Positions 46,326 to 58,914 of a stretch of 64,000 nt of DNA are shown piece by piece. The stretch comes from Corythoichthys intestinalis (lineage: Eukaryota; Chordata; Actinopteri; Syngnathiformes; Syngnathidae). Made by a program: the position numbers and the translations under genes. Positions within the stretch are counted from its first letter, which is position 1; each line of letters starts with the position of its first letter. Under the pieces are notes generated by a model. The model saw only the letters and a program-made list of their open reading frames with translations. It was not told the DNA's origin and did not search any database. The stretch covers positions 57,864,001-57,928,000 of the forward strand of contig NC_080402.1 in NCBI RefSeq assembly GCF_030265065.1, in the 5' to 3' direction.

Positions 46326-47373
46326 GCATCGTATCCTGGCCACTGGAAGAGATGCAGGCTGCCGACATCAAGACAAGGAAGCTCCTTACAAGACGCGGAG
46401 GGTTTCACCCTAAATCCAGCATCCTGAGGCTCTACACAAAGCAGAAAGAGGGAGGCCGAGGACTAATGAGCATCAGAGCCACTATCCAGGAGGAAACTAT
46501 ATCCCTCCAAGAGTACATCATGAAAATGGCACCCAGTGATGACCTGCTCGGTGAATGCCTCAGGCAACAGAAGCCCAATAAGGAGGAGGACCCTGAGGAG
46601 CTATCATGGAAGGACAAGCCCCTGCATGGTGTGTACCACCGACAAATTGAGGAGGTAGCTGACATGGGAAAAACATACCAGTGGCTGGAAAAGGCCGGAC
46701 TGAAAGACAACACGGAGGCACTGATCATGGCAGCACAAGAACAGGCCTTTAACACAAGAGCAATAGAGGCCGGGGTCTATCATACCAGACAGGACCCCAG
46801 GTGCAGGCTATGCAAAGAGGCCCCTGAGACAGTCCAGCACATCACAGCAGGGTGTAAGATGCTAGCAGGCAAGGCATACATGGAATGACATAACCAGGTA
46901 GCAGGCATAATGTACAGGAACATCTGTGCCGAGTATGGACTGGAGACCCGCCAAGGTGGGCGACACCTCCGAAGGTGGTCGAGAACAACCGAGCCAAGAT
47001 CCTGTGGGACTGCCGGATCCAGACAGACAAACTGGTGATGGCCAACCAGCTTGACATAGTGATGGTGGATAAACATCAGAAGACAGCAGTAGTGATAGAT
47101 GTAGCAAACCCGAGCGATAGCAACGTCAGGAAAAAAGAACACGAAAAGCTGGAGAAATATCAAGGGTTGAAGGAAGAATTGGAGAAAGTGTGGGGAGTGA
47201 AGGCAAGAGTGGTGCCAGTTGTAATCGGGACACTAGGGGCAGTAACCTCCAAGCTGGGTGCATGGCTCCAACAGATACCAGGAACAACGTCCAACATCTC
47301 CATTCAGAAGAGCGCAATCCTAGGGACAGCTAAGATCCTGCGCAGGACCCTCAAGCTCCCAGGCCTCTGGTAG
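46326..47373 (+). pseudogene. R2-type LINE ORF C-terminus (broken)
   Basis: The first frame (46316-46888) ends RCRLCKEAPETVQHITAGCK, a C-x2-C...H-x4-C finger, and is closed by a TGA at 46886 where the family reads on. A frameshift follows before 46975. The second frame has IVMVDKHQKTAVVIDVA, the PD-(D/E)xK-type endonuclease core that cuts the target site, then KLEKYQGLKEELEKVWGVK and the terminal ILRRTLKLPGLW. The RT domain is missing. Confidence 0.78.
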
Positions 47374-47430
47374 AGGACCCGAGCTTGAAAGGAGAGACCA
47401 TACCGCCCGGGTGGGCGAGACAACGATTTT
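46326..47430 (+). mobile_element. R2-group (restriction-like endonuclease) LINE, 5-prime truncated
   Basis: Only the 3-prime third is left. It follows family X sequence abruptly at about 46326 and ends in a short untranslated tail after the stop at 47373. The typical 5-prime truncation of reverse transcription explains its shape. Confidence 0.72.
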
Positions 47431-48104
47431 TTTTTATATGTATACATATGTTTTATATGTATAAATATGTTGATTAACTATGCTAATTCACGAAGATTCA
47501 CGAATCTTGACAGTATAAATCCTCTTCTGAAATTTGGAAGTAGGTACCTAATCAATCTGTGGGTTGCAATATGTTTGTCCAAATGTGAAATATGTGTCTT
47601 AACTCAAATATGGTTGGGAAACAGGCAGGTTGAGATTTCACCACAAGTCTGGCATCCATTGTTACATGATCAACCTGTAAGGGGGATCCCTATGATTTGT
47701 GGTCTTTTGTCGGTTTACTTTTTTTTTTCCAAAAGTGGTTTTGTTCTTTTCTTTGCCCATTGCAGAAATTTAGAACAAATAATGGCAACATTAATCATGA
47801 TTTATAATCAAATAAAATTCATAATTATACTACTAATTTTACTAAACATTTATTTTATGATGTTATAATAGTTAGTCTTGTACTCTTATTCAGTTTAACA
47901 ATGTTAAATAATGCATACATTATTTACCGTAATTTTGTGTCAGTTGTGGGTGTGCGCGTGGGTTTTGAGTGTTTGAGAAGCCCTAATTGACAATTTAGGG
48001 CCATTTTCACAGTTACACCCCACACATAGGTGGAGATTGAGGGGAGCAGTGTCCCCTGGTGGCCAGAAAATGTCATTGCATTTAATTGACCTTCCTACAA
48101 AATT
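47431..48104. other. No feature recognised
   Basis: AT-rich, unassigned. A 133-codon frame at 47467-47868 resembles no family I know and is rich in residues expected from AT-biased non-coding DNA. Confidence 0.45.
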
Positions 48105-48868
<764 letters not shown>

Positions 48869-48871
48869 AAT

Positions 48872-49521
48872 AAAGACCTCGCCGTTAAAATGTTGTCCAA
48901 GGCCATTTGGGGGCCCTAATCAAAATAATGCCAAGGGGCCCATATTTTTGGCCAACCATTTCGTCACAGTGTACTGTGAAACCCATACATGCAATCCAAC
49001 CCATACGTCCATATTTTGTATATTAATCATATTTTGTTGCACTGCATACTTGAAACTTCTCACCCCAAATGACATGTAATGACAAGAAAATGGATGTTTG
49101 CATGGATAAATGGCAATGCGCACCACATTATTCATGATGCTCTATTAACAATGTATAAAATGAGGTTGCCAGATTGGGGGCCCCCTCGTGGTCAGGGGCC
49201 CTAAGCAGCTGCATAGTCTGTGTATAGGCTGGGCCGGCCTTGATGTTGTCTATTTATGTCGTAAAGCAATAAAAAAAACAACAAAAATGAATGAAATGAA
49301 CTAAATGAACAAGAATCCTCCAAATTATTTTTCGAACATATCATGTGACTAGCACCTTAGAGACGGTATTTTGCTTTGCTTAGCCAAAACTACACCTGAG
49401 GAGGCAAGATGGATATTTAGAATTTCTTTAAGCATAAGCTTTCAAAAGCTTCAACTACCACTTGACCCAAGGATTGAACACGGACAGTGTCAAGATATAC
49501 ATACATGCACTATATATAAAT
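48872..49521. repeat. Unclassified repeat remnants
   Basis: GGGGGCCCTAATCAAAATAA and, at 49175-49240, GGGGCCCCCTCGTGGTCAGG and AGCAGCTGCATAGTCTGTGT resemble common teleost repeat ends, but I cannot delimit an element. Confidence 0.35.
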
Positions 49522-49985
49522 TAGGGCTGTCAAACGATGAAAATTTTTAATCGAGTTAATTACAACTTTAAAATTAATTAATCGTAATTAATCGCAATTC
49601 AAACCATCTATAAAATATGCCATATTTTTCTGTAAATTATTGTTGGGATGGAAAGATAAGACACAAGACGGATACAGTACATACATTCAACATAAGATAC
49701 ATAATAAGTACTGTATTTGTTTATTATAACAATAGATCAACAAGATGGCATTAACATTATTAACATTCTCTTAAAGCGATCCATGGATAGAAAGACTTGT
49801 AGTTCTTAAACGATAAATGTTAGTACAAGTTATAGAAATTTTATATTAAAACCCCTCTTAATTTTTTGGTTTTATTAAAAACAGTAACATTTTCAATCAA
49901 AAAATAAACGAGTAGCTCGCCATTGTTGATGTCACTAATTACACCATGCTCACTCATTGTGCTGAAAACCCATAAAATCATTAGG
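49522..49985 (+). mobile_element. hAT end fragment (TAGGGCTGTCAAACGAT type)
   Basis: Starts TAGGGCTGTCAAACGATGAA and continues with TAATTAATCGTAATTAATCG, a well-known teleost hAT terminus. Stops where the next hAT copy begins; no transposase. Confidence 0.68.
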
Positions 49986-50003
49986 GCCCAAGCGCCAGCA
50001 GAA

Positions 50004-52183
50004 CAAATGCAAAATATAAATGTGTTGTTTATTACACACTTTTGTGCTTTCAACAAAAGGAACAGTATAAACCCTAACCCTAACCCTATACAAAGCTAGA
50101 ATTCACCTCAAAAAGTAGCGGGTATTTAAAGATCCAACAACAATTTGCCTTTCAGACCCCGCATATTGGTCAGCTTTCTTTCTGAAAGAAAGAAGAAAAA
50201 AGAAGTGCTGTGCTAGAGAGAAAAACAATCCCAATGACAAATATTTGAACATGTATTTTACAAATGAAATGCCTCAATGATTTTTTTTTTCTTTCTTATG
50301 AACGGTTTTCAAAAGCTTTATTGGTGGATTTTCTCAAGTTAAAGTGCCACACAGAAATTAATAAAATTAATTGTGTAAGCAGGATCTGTGTATTATTCTT
50401 ATTATTTAATTACAGGTGTTTTAGCTCATTTCAATTTATTTTATTTAAATGGGCTATTATTTATTTTATTATGTGTTCGTATTTTACAAATGTGATGTAG
50501 TATTCATTTATATTGTATATTTTATGTTGTATAACTTTAGTTCCTATGTGAATATTAGTTCCTACTTGTTTTGTTGTGGTAGGAGGGTTTTTTATTGAAC
50601 ACGGGGCCATGTTGGTTATTATCATAGACCCCAACCACGTGACGTCACAACTCCGCCCCCCTGATTGGTGCCGCCATATTGTCCGTCAGCTCATCGGGTT
50701 TACATATTACCGCTACGTACATTCCTCCTATTACTGCGTTTTTCTGCTTGTCTAAGGAGTCACCGCAGAGTAAACGAACCCAAAAACCTTCCTGACAAAA
50801 AGCAGAAAGCAGCACGGTTTGTTTTATCTTGGTCCATGATGCGTTTGTGTCGACAGCCGTTAGACAGCGGCGAAAACATCAATATGATGCTAACACGATC
50901 GCAGACATCATCAGACGGAGACTACGAAGCTCGTTGCCAGCAAGAAGGTGAATGCAACAACAGGTGTTATATTAAAATAGCCGCCCTGCGTGAAATGTCC
51001 CCCCTGACGGGAGCGCCCACACGGAAACGACTTTCTTGTACCGTGAATATGTATTATTTTATTCTGTTTGAACTAATAAATGTCATACCTTTGTGATTGT
51101 CATTGGAATATGGTCGTGAAAACCTGTAGACTAATACATTTCTGTTCAAAGATGGTTATGTGGCCCAGTCCACGATTTGTTACTAAAATACAGTACTAAT
51201 ATTTTGTGTAATTTTATTATTTAAAACTGATTTTGCAGTCGTAAATCTATTACTGTAATGTGTCCATGAAAACATTTAATGTTTTCACGTCAATAAAGCG
51301 TTATAAATAAGCGCTCCCATCAGGGGGGAAATTTCACACAGGGCAGCTATTTTTTGGCACACACCGGCCCGTTGTCGATCAACTTTCATTTTAAAATCGT
51401 GACAACGGTGACGCTCAGCTGACCAAATGTCAGTTTATATTCGAGCCGGTGCCGATTTTGGGTACCCGACTCCTCATCGTGACATAAACTGGAGTATGAT
51501 TGGAAATTTTGTGGTCTCGGGACGAGCTCTGACGCACGGGACGGGACCGGACGGGAGGAAACATCGGTTTGGGCATCAAATATGAATATGGCGACTGGAT
51601 CGACCGAAGCTTATCCAAATAACAGCTTTTATGCAACTCATCCAATGAGTTTACAGCGTCTGAAAGGACCGGGGCTTCCATAATTTGCAAGTGAATCCAC
51701 CTTTAGAAACTACGATCAATGAGCATACGGACACACAATGACGGACAATATGGCGGCACAATACAGCGATCACGTGATTGTTTGACATTGGTGATTGGGG
51801 TCTATAGCAGAGAAGACAACTGTAAATCAACAAAGACAAGTCAACTGTGCCCCGATCTACCACTCAAGAGATCTGATGGTGTGAAAATTGGGTTACGATA
51901 TTAGTTTGAAAATAGACCACCGAACATAGATCCACCGTATTTTTACACGAGTGACTTCCGGTCTGCCCGGTCTGCTAGCCTAGTAGTATTGACGCAGGAG
52001 GGCCACGTCTCGCGTCAAATAATAAACTACTAATCTACACAAACAAACTGTAACCCGATCGACTCACAGCCTCGAAAAGTAAGGGTTACATTACGTCAGA
52101 AACTCGTTCGGTACGCCTCCGTTCCGAACTGAGCACCAAGTACCGAAACGGTTCAATACGAATACATGTACCGTTACAACCTT
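50004..52183. mobile_element. Non-autonomous hAT-like element copy 2, inverted relative to copy 1
   Basis: Runs from CAAATGCAAAATATAAATGT to GTACATGTACCGTTACAACC-like end and matches 42119-45396 in reverse orientation. A telomere-like (CCCTAA) run of about 2.5 units occurs at 50073-50089. Interrupted by 50625-51804. Confidence 0.72.
50625..51804. mobile_element. 1.18-kb element with TAGACCCCAA ends
   Basis: Ends TAGACCCCAACCACGTGA and CACGTGATTG..GATTGGGGTCTA are inverted; GCCGCCATATTGTCCGTCA on the left recurs inverted on the right near 51740. The copy-1 sequence shows an empty site, with a short TAT-like overlap. A 143-codon frame at 50665-51096 (TRSQTSSDGDYEARCQQE) is not recognised. Superfamily not assigned. 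Confidence 0.65.
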
Positions 52184-52512
52184 AATATATATAGTGCTGT
52201 TAAGCGATGAAAATATTTGATCGTGATTAATCGCACAAATGTCATAGTTAACTCGCGATTAATCGCACATTGATCACAACTTTTTTTCTATTATAAATGT
52301 CCCTTGAATTATTTGAATACTATTATCAACATGGAAAAGTGGATAGGCTTGCTTTGTGCATTTTTTTTTTTTATTGAAAACAATATGTAGTGTTATATTT
52401 CGCAGTACCATTCTCACTTTGAGCAGTCATTCACATTTCAAGCAATGTCTCACAAGTTCAGACACGTACCTGCAATAATATAACGAAGCTCTTCAGTGTT
52501 GTTAGTCACATA

Positions 52513-52710
52513 GAGCTGGCTCGCTCACTCACTCACTCACTCACTCACTCACTCACTCACTCACTCACTCACTCACTCACTCACTCACTCACTCACACAC
52601 ACTGGTATCAGTAGTTACAGTAGTGTATGGGGAGAGAGGAGGGATGTGTCTCTCTCTCTCTCTCACACACACACACACGCACCCCCCCCCACACACACAC
52701 ACACATTAAC
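52513..52710. repeat. Microsatellites: (ACTC)n, (CT)n, (CA)n
   Basis: About 85 bp of TCAC tetranucleotide from 52513, then (TC)n at about 52650 and (CA)n interrupted by a C run at 52684. Confidence 0.93.
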
Positions 52711-52742
52711 ATTACTGTTCTGAAACATATCCACTTTGATTA

Positions 52743-52997
52743 TTAAATTAACAGATAGGCACATGACATGGACAAACTATGAGTTGCCTGCACTGCAGCT
52801 TTGAGCTTCCTCATTTTCTCCAGCTCGTTAGCTGTTGGCATGGCGACATTGGTTGGGTGGAGGGCCAGCACATCTCTCAGATGTCCCGTATTCCGCTGGA
52901 CGTGCTTGATCATTTCAAGGGTACTACTCCATCTAGTGGACATTTCCTGCGACTCTTTCTTCTGATGGTGTGTGATCTGTTGCTGCTCTAGAGCCAC
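52743..52997 (-). pseudogene. hAT transposase fragment
   Basis: Minus strand reads MSTRWSSTLEMIKHVQRNTG, VAMPTANELEKMRKLKAA. The TRWxSTxxM motif is the conserved tract of the insertion domain in ZBED-like hAT transposases. No other domain remains. Confidence 0.7.
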
Positions 52998-53029
52998 GGC
53001 ATTTGCTGGGCTGTGTTTGAAATGTCAAG

Positions 53030-54857
53030 TTAGTTTGTCAAGCCAAGACGAGCCTTTCCCTGGTATAATGCTGAAACACGCTCTCTTAAACAATCGACAC
53101 GTAAATTAGAAAGACTTTGGCGCCGTTCCAACACAGAGCACACTCTTTCTGCCTGGAAACACAGTTTAGTGACCTATAAACAGGCCTTGCGTACGGCTAA
53201 AAAAAGATATTACTCATCCTTAATAGATGAAAACAAAAATAATCCTAGGTTTCTGTTCAGCACTGTAGCAAGGCTGACTAACAGTCACAGCTCAATAGAA
53301 CCTTATATCCCAACCACCCTTAGCTGTGATGACTTCCTAAATTTTTTTAACAATAAAATCGCAACTATTAGAAATAAAATAAATAAATTACTTCCAACTA
53401 TTAGGTCTGATAAAGTGCAGACTAAAAATTCAGAATCTCCTATGAACCCCTCTAAAATTTTAAATAACTTTACCACTGTAGACCAAATCGATGTAATTTC
53501 AATTATAATGTCTTCCAAACCATCAACGTGCCTCCTAGACCCGATCCCAACCGAATTTTTTAAAGAGACCCAGCCTCTAACTATTGATATTATCTTAAAT
53601 ATAATAAATACCTCATTAGTTACTGGCCACATGCCGCAGCCTTTTAAATATGCAGTTATTAAACCGCTTTTGAAAAAAACCTACTCTTGATCCTGAGATC
53701 TTGGCCAATTATAGACCTATTTCTAATTTACCATTTCTCTCCAAAGTCCTTGAAAGAATGGTAATTAAACAGCTCTCTCAACACCTACAGGACAATAGTT
53801 TATTTGAACATTTCCAGTCTGGCTTTCGAGCTCATCATAGCACTGAAACTGCATTAGTCAAAGTAACTAATGACTTGTTACTAGCCGCTGACGTTGGATT
53901 AGTCTCGATCCTGGTTCTGTTGGACCTGGGTGCAGCCTTTGACACAATCGACCATAATATCCTACTGCAGAGACTAGAATGTGACATAGGCATTAGAGGA
54001 GCAGCCCTCTGCTGGTTTAAATCATATGTATCGAATAGGTACCAGTTTCTCAATGTAAACCAGCAATCATCACCGTACTCTAGAGTTAGTTATGGTGTGC
54101 TGCAAGGATCGGTCCTCGGGCCCATCTTGTTTACGCTGTATATGCTTCCTCTAGGTAATATCATCAGAAAACAGCATTAACTTTTATTGTTACGCTGACG
54201 ACACACAACTGTATTTATCAATTAACACTGAGCAGATCAGGCAAGTGGACAAACTAAGCACCTGCGTCCAAGATATAAATACCTGGATGAGCACTAACTA
54301 TCTCCTACTTAACCCTGAAAAGACAGAAGTCCTTATAATTGTTTTCCAATGTTAATATCTAGTTGTCTATTCTCTTCATCACTAGTCACCCGGTTTCCCC
54401 TTTCCCCCTTCCCCTCTGGGGAGGGGCTATTTTTCAGCTGCAGCCTCCTGACTGTCCGGACCCCTGGCTGGATGGACGTCCTCGTTGCTACCCCCGTCTC
54501 ATCTGGCTAGATGGACCACTTCTTGTTCCTTTACTCCACCGCATCTTTACGGACTGTAACTTCGCCTGCCAATTCCCATTAGCAGTCCTGGGGCTTCCTG
54601 TCTATCCGTCCTGGGAGTGTATCTCTCCTGACTGTGGTAGTCCCCAAGGTTTCTCATTTTCTCCCCACGACTCTGGAGTTTTTCCTTGCCGACATGGAGG
54701 GTCTAAGGATGGGGGATACCCAGGACTTGAACTTTATTTATTCATCTTTGTTGCTTCATTTGCTGTTTCTGATTGTGCATCATATTGCCTCTGCAAAAGC
54801 CCTTTGAGACAACTTTGTTGTGATCTAGGGCTATACAAATAAAATTGAATTGAATTA
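53030..54857 (+). mobile_element. L2/CR1-type LINE, 5-prime truncated
   Basis: Covers the pre-RT and RT region, a 3-prime untranslated region of about 500 bp (54350-54857) with GACATGGAGGGTCTAAGGAT and CTTTGAGACAACTTTGTTGT, and a TTGAATTGAATT tail. The same 3-prime region occurs at 55128-56243. Confidence 0.82.
53040..54350 (+). pseudogene. LINE reverse transcriptase (two or more frameshifts)
   Basis: Frame one ends VIKPLLKK near 53690, where an A run has shifted the frame. Frame two reads [52 protein letters not shown] (with the first catalytic Asp) and [20 protein letters not shown] second shift precedes YADD (54191-54202), the RT active site. The endonuclease domain is absent because of 5-prime truncation. 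Not functional. Confidence 0.87.
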
Positions 54858-55127
54858 TCACTCAACTAAAAGAAGCAGGAATTTTAAAGCCATGCCCAGA
54901 CTCTCCATGCAATACACCAATTTTTCCAGTAAAGAAAGCACAGACAGGAAAATGGAGGCTAGTTCAAGACTTGCGCGCTGTAAATCAGGCAGTGCAGTCA
55001 CGAGCACCGAACGTCCCAAACCCACATACGTTGCTAAACTCTTTGCGTCCAGAGGCAAAGTTTTTTTCTGTCATTGATCTCAGTAATGCCATTTGGAGTG
55101 TTCCAGTGCACCCAGAGAGTCAGCATT
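54858..55127 (+). mobile_element. Endogenous retrovirus RT fragment (fossil)
   Basis: About 90 codons with the class I (gamma/epsilon-like) pol motifs RLVQDLRAVNQAV and FSVIDLSNAIWSVPVHPES. Only a piece of the reverse transcriptase is left, with no LTRs, so it is a broken relic. It is sandwiched between two copies of the L2/CR1 3-prime region. Confidence 0.75.
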
Positions 55128-56243
55128 AGTTTTCTCCCAAAGACTCTGGAGTTTTTGGAATTTTTCCTTGCCGACATGGAGGGTGTAAGGCAGAGGTTGC
55201 GCTAGACTTTTTCGTTGTCTGTCATTTTGACTGACAGGGTCATAAAAATCCGGTCATAATCTATTTTTACCCGTCACTTAAATTTTTTAAATGATGATAA
55301 TGACATTGTGGTGACCCTTTACTTGGCATAATTCACCTTCCGTACTTGTGTGTCCATTTGGCCGAGCGCGTTAGCGGCTACGACACAGTCACGTGACAGA
55401 GACACTTAAGAGCCACGCGCGTTCCGGCTTGAATAGAGAGTTCACAGAAAGCAGCAGAGCTACAGCGGCTGGACACAGCAATTCGAGCTAACAAGACTCT
55501 TAACATTGCATACCGCTTCAACATATTCAATAGTATTTAGTTTTCATTCATTTTAAATTAATATTCTGTCCGAACAAGCTTAACAGAGAATCCACACCGT
55601 GCCATCACACATCAAGCAGATGAATATGTAACTTTTTCTCCGCAGTGACAAAAACAGCTTACTGTGGCCCCAGTAGGCAGGTAGCCTACCATATGTAGCA
55701 TATGGAACAATGAAATTAACAGTTCACCTGCTGTGGCCTGAATGTAGTTTCACACCTTCCTCCTGGTGCGCATGGACTTGAATTGCGTGCCCGCTTGTGC
55801 AGTCCCTGTTTTTTCACCTCTTTTATCAACACCATCGTCGTTTTGGGGCTTTTTGAAGAAACTTCGGACAATCAGTTGCCTTGACATTTTTCAGAGTAAG
55901 GCCAACGACGTCATACATCAAGAGAGACATTAGCTAATTAATATGCTCACTCGCCTCCCTGTGGTCTGCGGTGTGTATTGCAACCTGTCAAAATGATGGA
56001 TGGACTTCAGTTTTTTCCGTCACCATTTTAAAAAATTAGTCAACGACGGAAAATATTCGGTTAATGCGACCCCTGGTCTAAGGATGGGGGATACCCAGGA
56101 CTTGAACTGTATTTATTCATCTTTGTTGCTTCATTTGCTGTTTCTGATTGTGTATCATATTGCCTCTGCAAAGCCCTTTGAGACAACCTTGTTGTGATCC
56201 AGGGCTATACAAATAAAATTGAATTGAATTGAATTGAATTGAA
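55128..56243 (+). mobile_element. Second copy of the L2/CR1 LINE 3-prime end, split by hAT
   Basis: 55128-55190 (AAAGACTCTGGAGTTTTTGG, GACATGGAGGGT) and 56076-56243 (TCTAAGGATGGGGGATACCC to (TTGAA)n) match 54660-54857. The hAT element 55191-56075 separates them. Confidence 0.8.
55191..56075 (-). mobile_element. hAT element, 885 bp, inserted in LINE tail
   Basis: Target copies GTGTAAGG (55183-55190) and GTCTAAGG (56076-56083), one difference. Ends CAGAGGTTGCG and CGACCCCTG are inverted hAT-like termini. On the minus strand near 55890-55760 a short frame MSRQLIVRSFFKKPQNDDG looks like the start of a hAT transposase; the rest is missing, so it is an internal-deletion derivative. Confidence 0.78.
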
Positions 56244-56599
56244 TATACCGTAAGTTAATTTTATTGCTGACACTGCGTTTCGGGGTCATGTTTTGCTCCC
56301 CCACCCACAAAAGTCAAACTCCCGCCTATGAACCCGCATTTAGTTTCCTATTCAAACAAGCTGACCTGTAACCTTTTGAGGTCCTAAAGTGAATGTTCTT
56401 GAACGCCCCTAAACTCTGCCTGAAAAACATTGACGATAAACATTATAGAAACAGACGCACCTTGAAAATTGTGTCAGTGAACGCTTAACTGCATCGGTAT
56501 GTGAATTTAACAAGCAATTTGGAGGTCAAAAATCAGGCCAAAAGATTCAGCTTTTCACAGCATATCTGATTTGTGGTGCAGGAGGCCAAAGGCATTTAG
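56244..56599. other. No feature recognised
   Basis: Upstream flank of the second vwa7-like gene, no gene or repeat seen. Confidence 0.4.
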
Positions 56600-57004
56600 G
56601 GGAATTTTATCAGCGGATTCAGAATTCTGCAGACCAGGCCTGTGGGTGGATGTCAGCCATATAGTAGAAATCAAATCAAGGAACACGTTAGTTTTTTTTT
56701 AATCATCCCATTTTTTGGTACCCTTGTCCATCAGTACGTCCATATTCTTAACCTCTTTACCCTGTTTGCATGATTAGGTTTGCTTTTGTCTTCCAATATT
56801 TCTAAGTTAGCCTGGCATGGCACTTAATTCAATGTGCACATCAACACACACACATGTGCGCGCACATCTACACACACCGAAACGTACGAACACGTACTGA
56901 GTGATAACAAAGGAAACACATACAACCTTACCTATCTGGAATGTACGCAAACGGCGACTGACAAGTTGACTGACTGGACTAACGCTTGAAAAGAACATAT
57001 TAAG
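56600..57004 (+). promoter_or_regulatory. 5-prime region and non-coding first exon of vwa7-like gene 2
   Basis: Conserved with the orphan block 26990-27840 over most of its length and, near its end, with 8480-8576. ACATATTAAG/GTGAGT at 57004 is a good splice donor. No TATA box is evident; a CA/TG dinucleotide run lies at 56838-56870. Confidence 0.55.
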
Positions 57005-57255
57005 GTGAGTCTGAAAAAAACAAAAAACTAAGAGAGAAATTTAAAAAGCTGAAATCAATGTTTTCACTGTAGTTGTTGAGAATCTGACAATCCCTTCCCA
57101 TTGCATAGTTTAATCTGTTCCACTCTATACACACTTTTTGTGCCATAATGTAATTTAATGAAGAATTCATGACATGCAGTGAGTTGTGATGTTATGGTGG
57201 TGTTATGAAAAACAGTCACTGTTGTGATTTCAGGTTGTCCTCATCTGCTGTCATT

Positions 57256-57447
57256 ATGGCCACCACCAGGTGGTCGTTCCTGCTGTTTGTGGTCCTCAAC
57301 CTCATAGTTCAAACTCAAAACTTCCATCCACTCTATAAGAGGAACTCCATCACTCACCGCGAGATCACAACAAAGGCAGTTCTCCGTAAGACGGCAGAGG
57401 TCTGCAGAGACATTGCTGCTGCAGAGGGACAGGACTTCATTCTGACT
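57256..57447 (+). CDS. vwa7-like: vwa7-like gene 2, signal-peptide exon only
   Basis: An acceptor TTTCAG precedes the exon at 57234, ATG is at 57256 and GTAAGA follows at 57448. The 64 residues start MATTRWSFLLFVVLNLIVQT, a signal peptide, then NFHPL..NSITHREITTKAV and [17 protein letters not shown], about 60% identical to the matching exon of gene 1 ([34 protein letters not shown]) with the same phase-0 exit. No later exon (the [21 protein letters not shown] or vWA segments) is found from 57448 to 64000, so intron 2 is longer than 6.5 kb or the gene is broken by insertions. Confidence 0.8.
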
Positions 57448-58527
57448 GTAAGAACATTTGTCAGTGATGGACTTCATCAATCTATATCTTATTAAAAACA
57501 TTACAATAACGAGTTCATTTATGCTAGAAAACTCAGAGATGCACATGCAACGTGTGACACTGTCAGAGAAGTGTGTTGAAGTACGTTCATCATTTTGGTT
57601 TTGCCTCATTGACTTGAATTGGGCATAATACAAACAAACATAACTGCATGACTATTCACCACTGTAGACCTGGATTTTCAAAGCAATTACTGTAGATAGA
57701 TTGAAAAGTGTAAGCTCAGTTTTACAACATTGACTTTGTGTAAAAGTGTTCTTCATTTTGGAGTAATTATAACTCAGACTTTTTAATGAACTTAATTACA
57801 ATTTTTATAGATGAATTTTTGGGATTTATGCCACCACTTTTCCCCCCTCCGCTTATAACCCTTTGCTTTATAGTCTGTTGCACTTTATTTGTGGATTTTT
57901 ACAAACAAATGAGTTGCATGTGAATGTCCCATAATGCAATGTAACCACCTGCAGCAAGTCCAGTGAGGCTTAGACATTGGTCATACGAGGGAAAATACGG
58001 CGTCAGTCCAGGCTATTACTGAGCAGGTTTGCCGTTGCTTGCTTGCCGGCGTCTGTGCTGCTTTTGGTGTGCACGACCACACCGCTTGCCTCTGTCCTCC
58101 TTCATTCTCACCCCACCCACTCCTTTTTTTTTCGGCTGTCTGGCCTCTCTTTAAAAAAGGTCACAGCCAATCATCATCTCCAGGTCGGTGGTCCATCAAT
58201 CAGTCCTGATTTCACACAGCTGCCAACAATCCAGTACACCACTAAAAAACATGCAATAATAAACAATTGTTATAAAACTAAAAACATGCAATAATAAACA
58301 ATTTTTATAACACTAAAAATGGCTAAAACACCTAACACTAGATTAAAACTAAACAATTTCAAAGAGCCATTAAAAATAAAACGCCAGCTTAGATATCAAA
58401 GCAGTAGGTGCCATTGTAACACATACTGTCTACTGTATGGATGAATATTATCAAATAAATAAATCAGTCAAATGAAATTTGTTGGGTGCAGCTTATGGTC
58501 AGGTACACTTGTAGTCCGAAATTAAAG
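57448..58527. other. Intron of vwa7-like gene 2, no other feature
   Basis: No conserved exon or terminus recognised. A direct repeat of AAACATGCAATAATAAACAA occurs at 58247-58305. Confidence 0.45.
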
Positions 58528-58529
58528 TA

Positions 58530-58912
58530 GGCTGCTTTTCAATCACGGTTTAAATGAGCCCTCGCTCACTTGCCTAGCCACCGCCCCCCGGGGAAATCCC
58601 CGCCGCCATCTTAAGGGCCGTTCCAATTCCCAAAACAGCAACGTGAATTTGGTGAGATGGACCCTCAGAGGGCTCAGTGATCGAGTGAAAAACGATGGTC
58701 ACTCCGGAGCTCCCTGTATCCCACAATGCATTGCAGTGGTACACGGAAAACATGTCCATGTGATTGAACGAGGGCAGGTGTGTTCCATTTACATCTTTCA
58801 CTCCCCCTCCGCCTTCTTTCCCTCCGCCCTCCAAGTGACCTCTGTGTGACATCATAGCAAGTGCTTAAGGCAAGTGAGCGAGGGCAACTAAAACCGTGAT
58901 TGGAACGCAGCC
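58530..58912. mobile_element. Palindromic MITE with TA flanks
   Basis: Ends GGCTGCTTTTCAATCACGGT and ACCGTGATTGGAACGCAGCC are inverted and continue inward with CTCGCTCACTTGCC and GGCAAGTGAGCGAG, about 48 bp in all. TA at 58528-58529 and 58913-58914 suggests a mariner-like target. Non-coding. Confidence 0.82.
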
Positions 58913-58914
58913 TA

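Larger units (their letters stand above)
52200..53020 (-). mobile_element. hAT fragment with transposase piece
   Basis: GCTGTTAAGCGATGAAAATA and TGATTAATCGCAC at the left resemble the hAT end at 49522. Transposase residue lies at 52743-52997. Simple repeats fill 52513-52710. Confidence 0.6.

Noticed and set aside
46171-46371. Minus-strand frame sharing ICMCDTSLESL with 60619-60825
   Set aside because: The similarity follows from the two copies of repeat family X; there is no further support for a gene.
52513-52601. Possible satellite or origin-like array
   Set aside because: Plain tetranucleotide microsatellite.
54363-54842. 159-codon frame
   Set aside because: It is the 3-prime untranslated region of the L2/CR1 LINE, repeated at 55128-56243.
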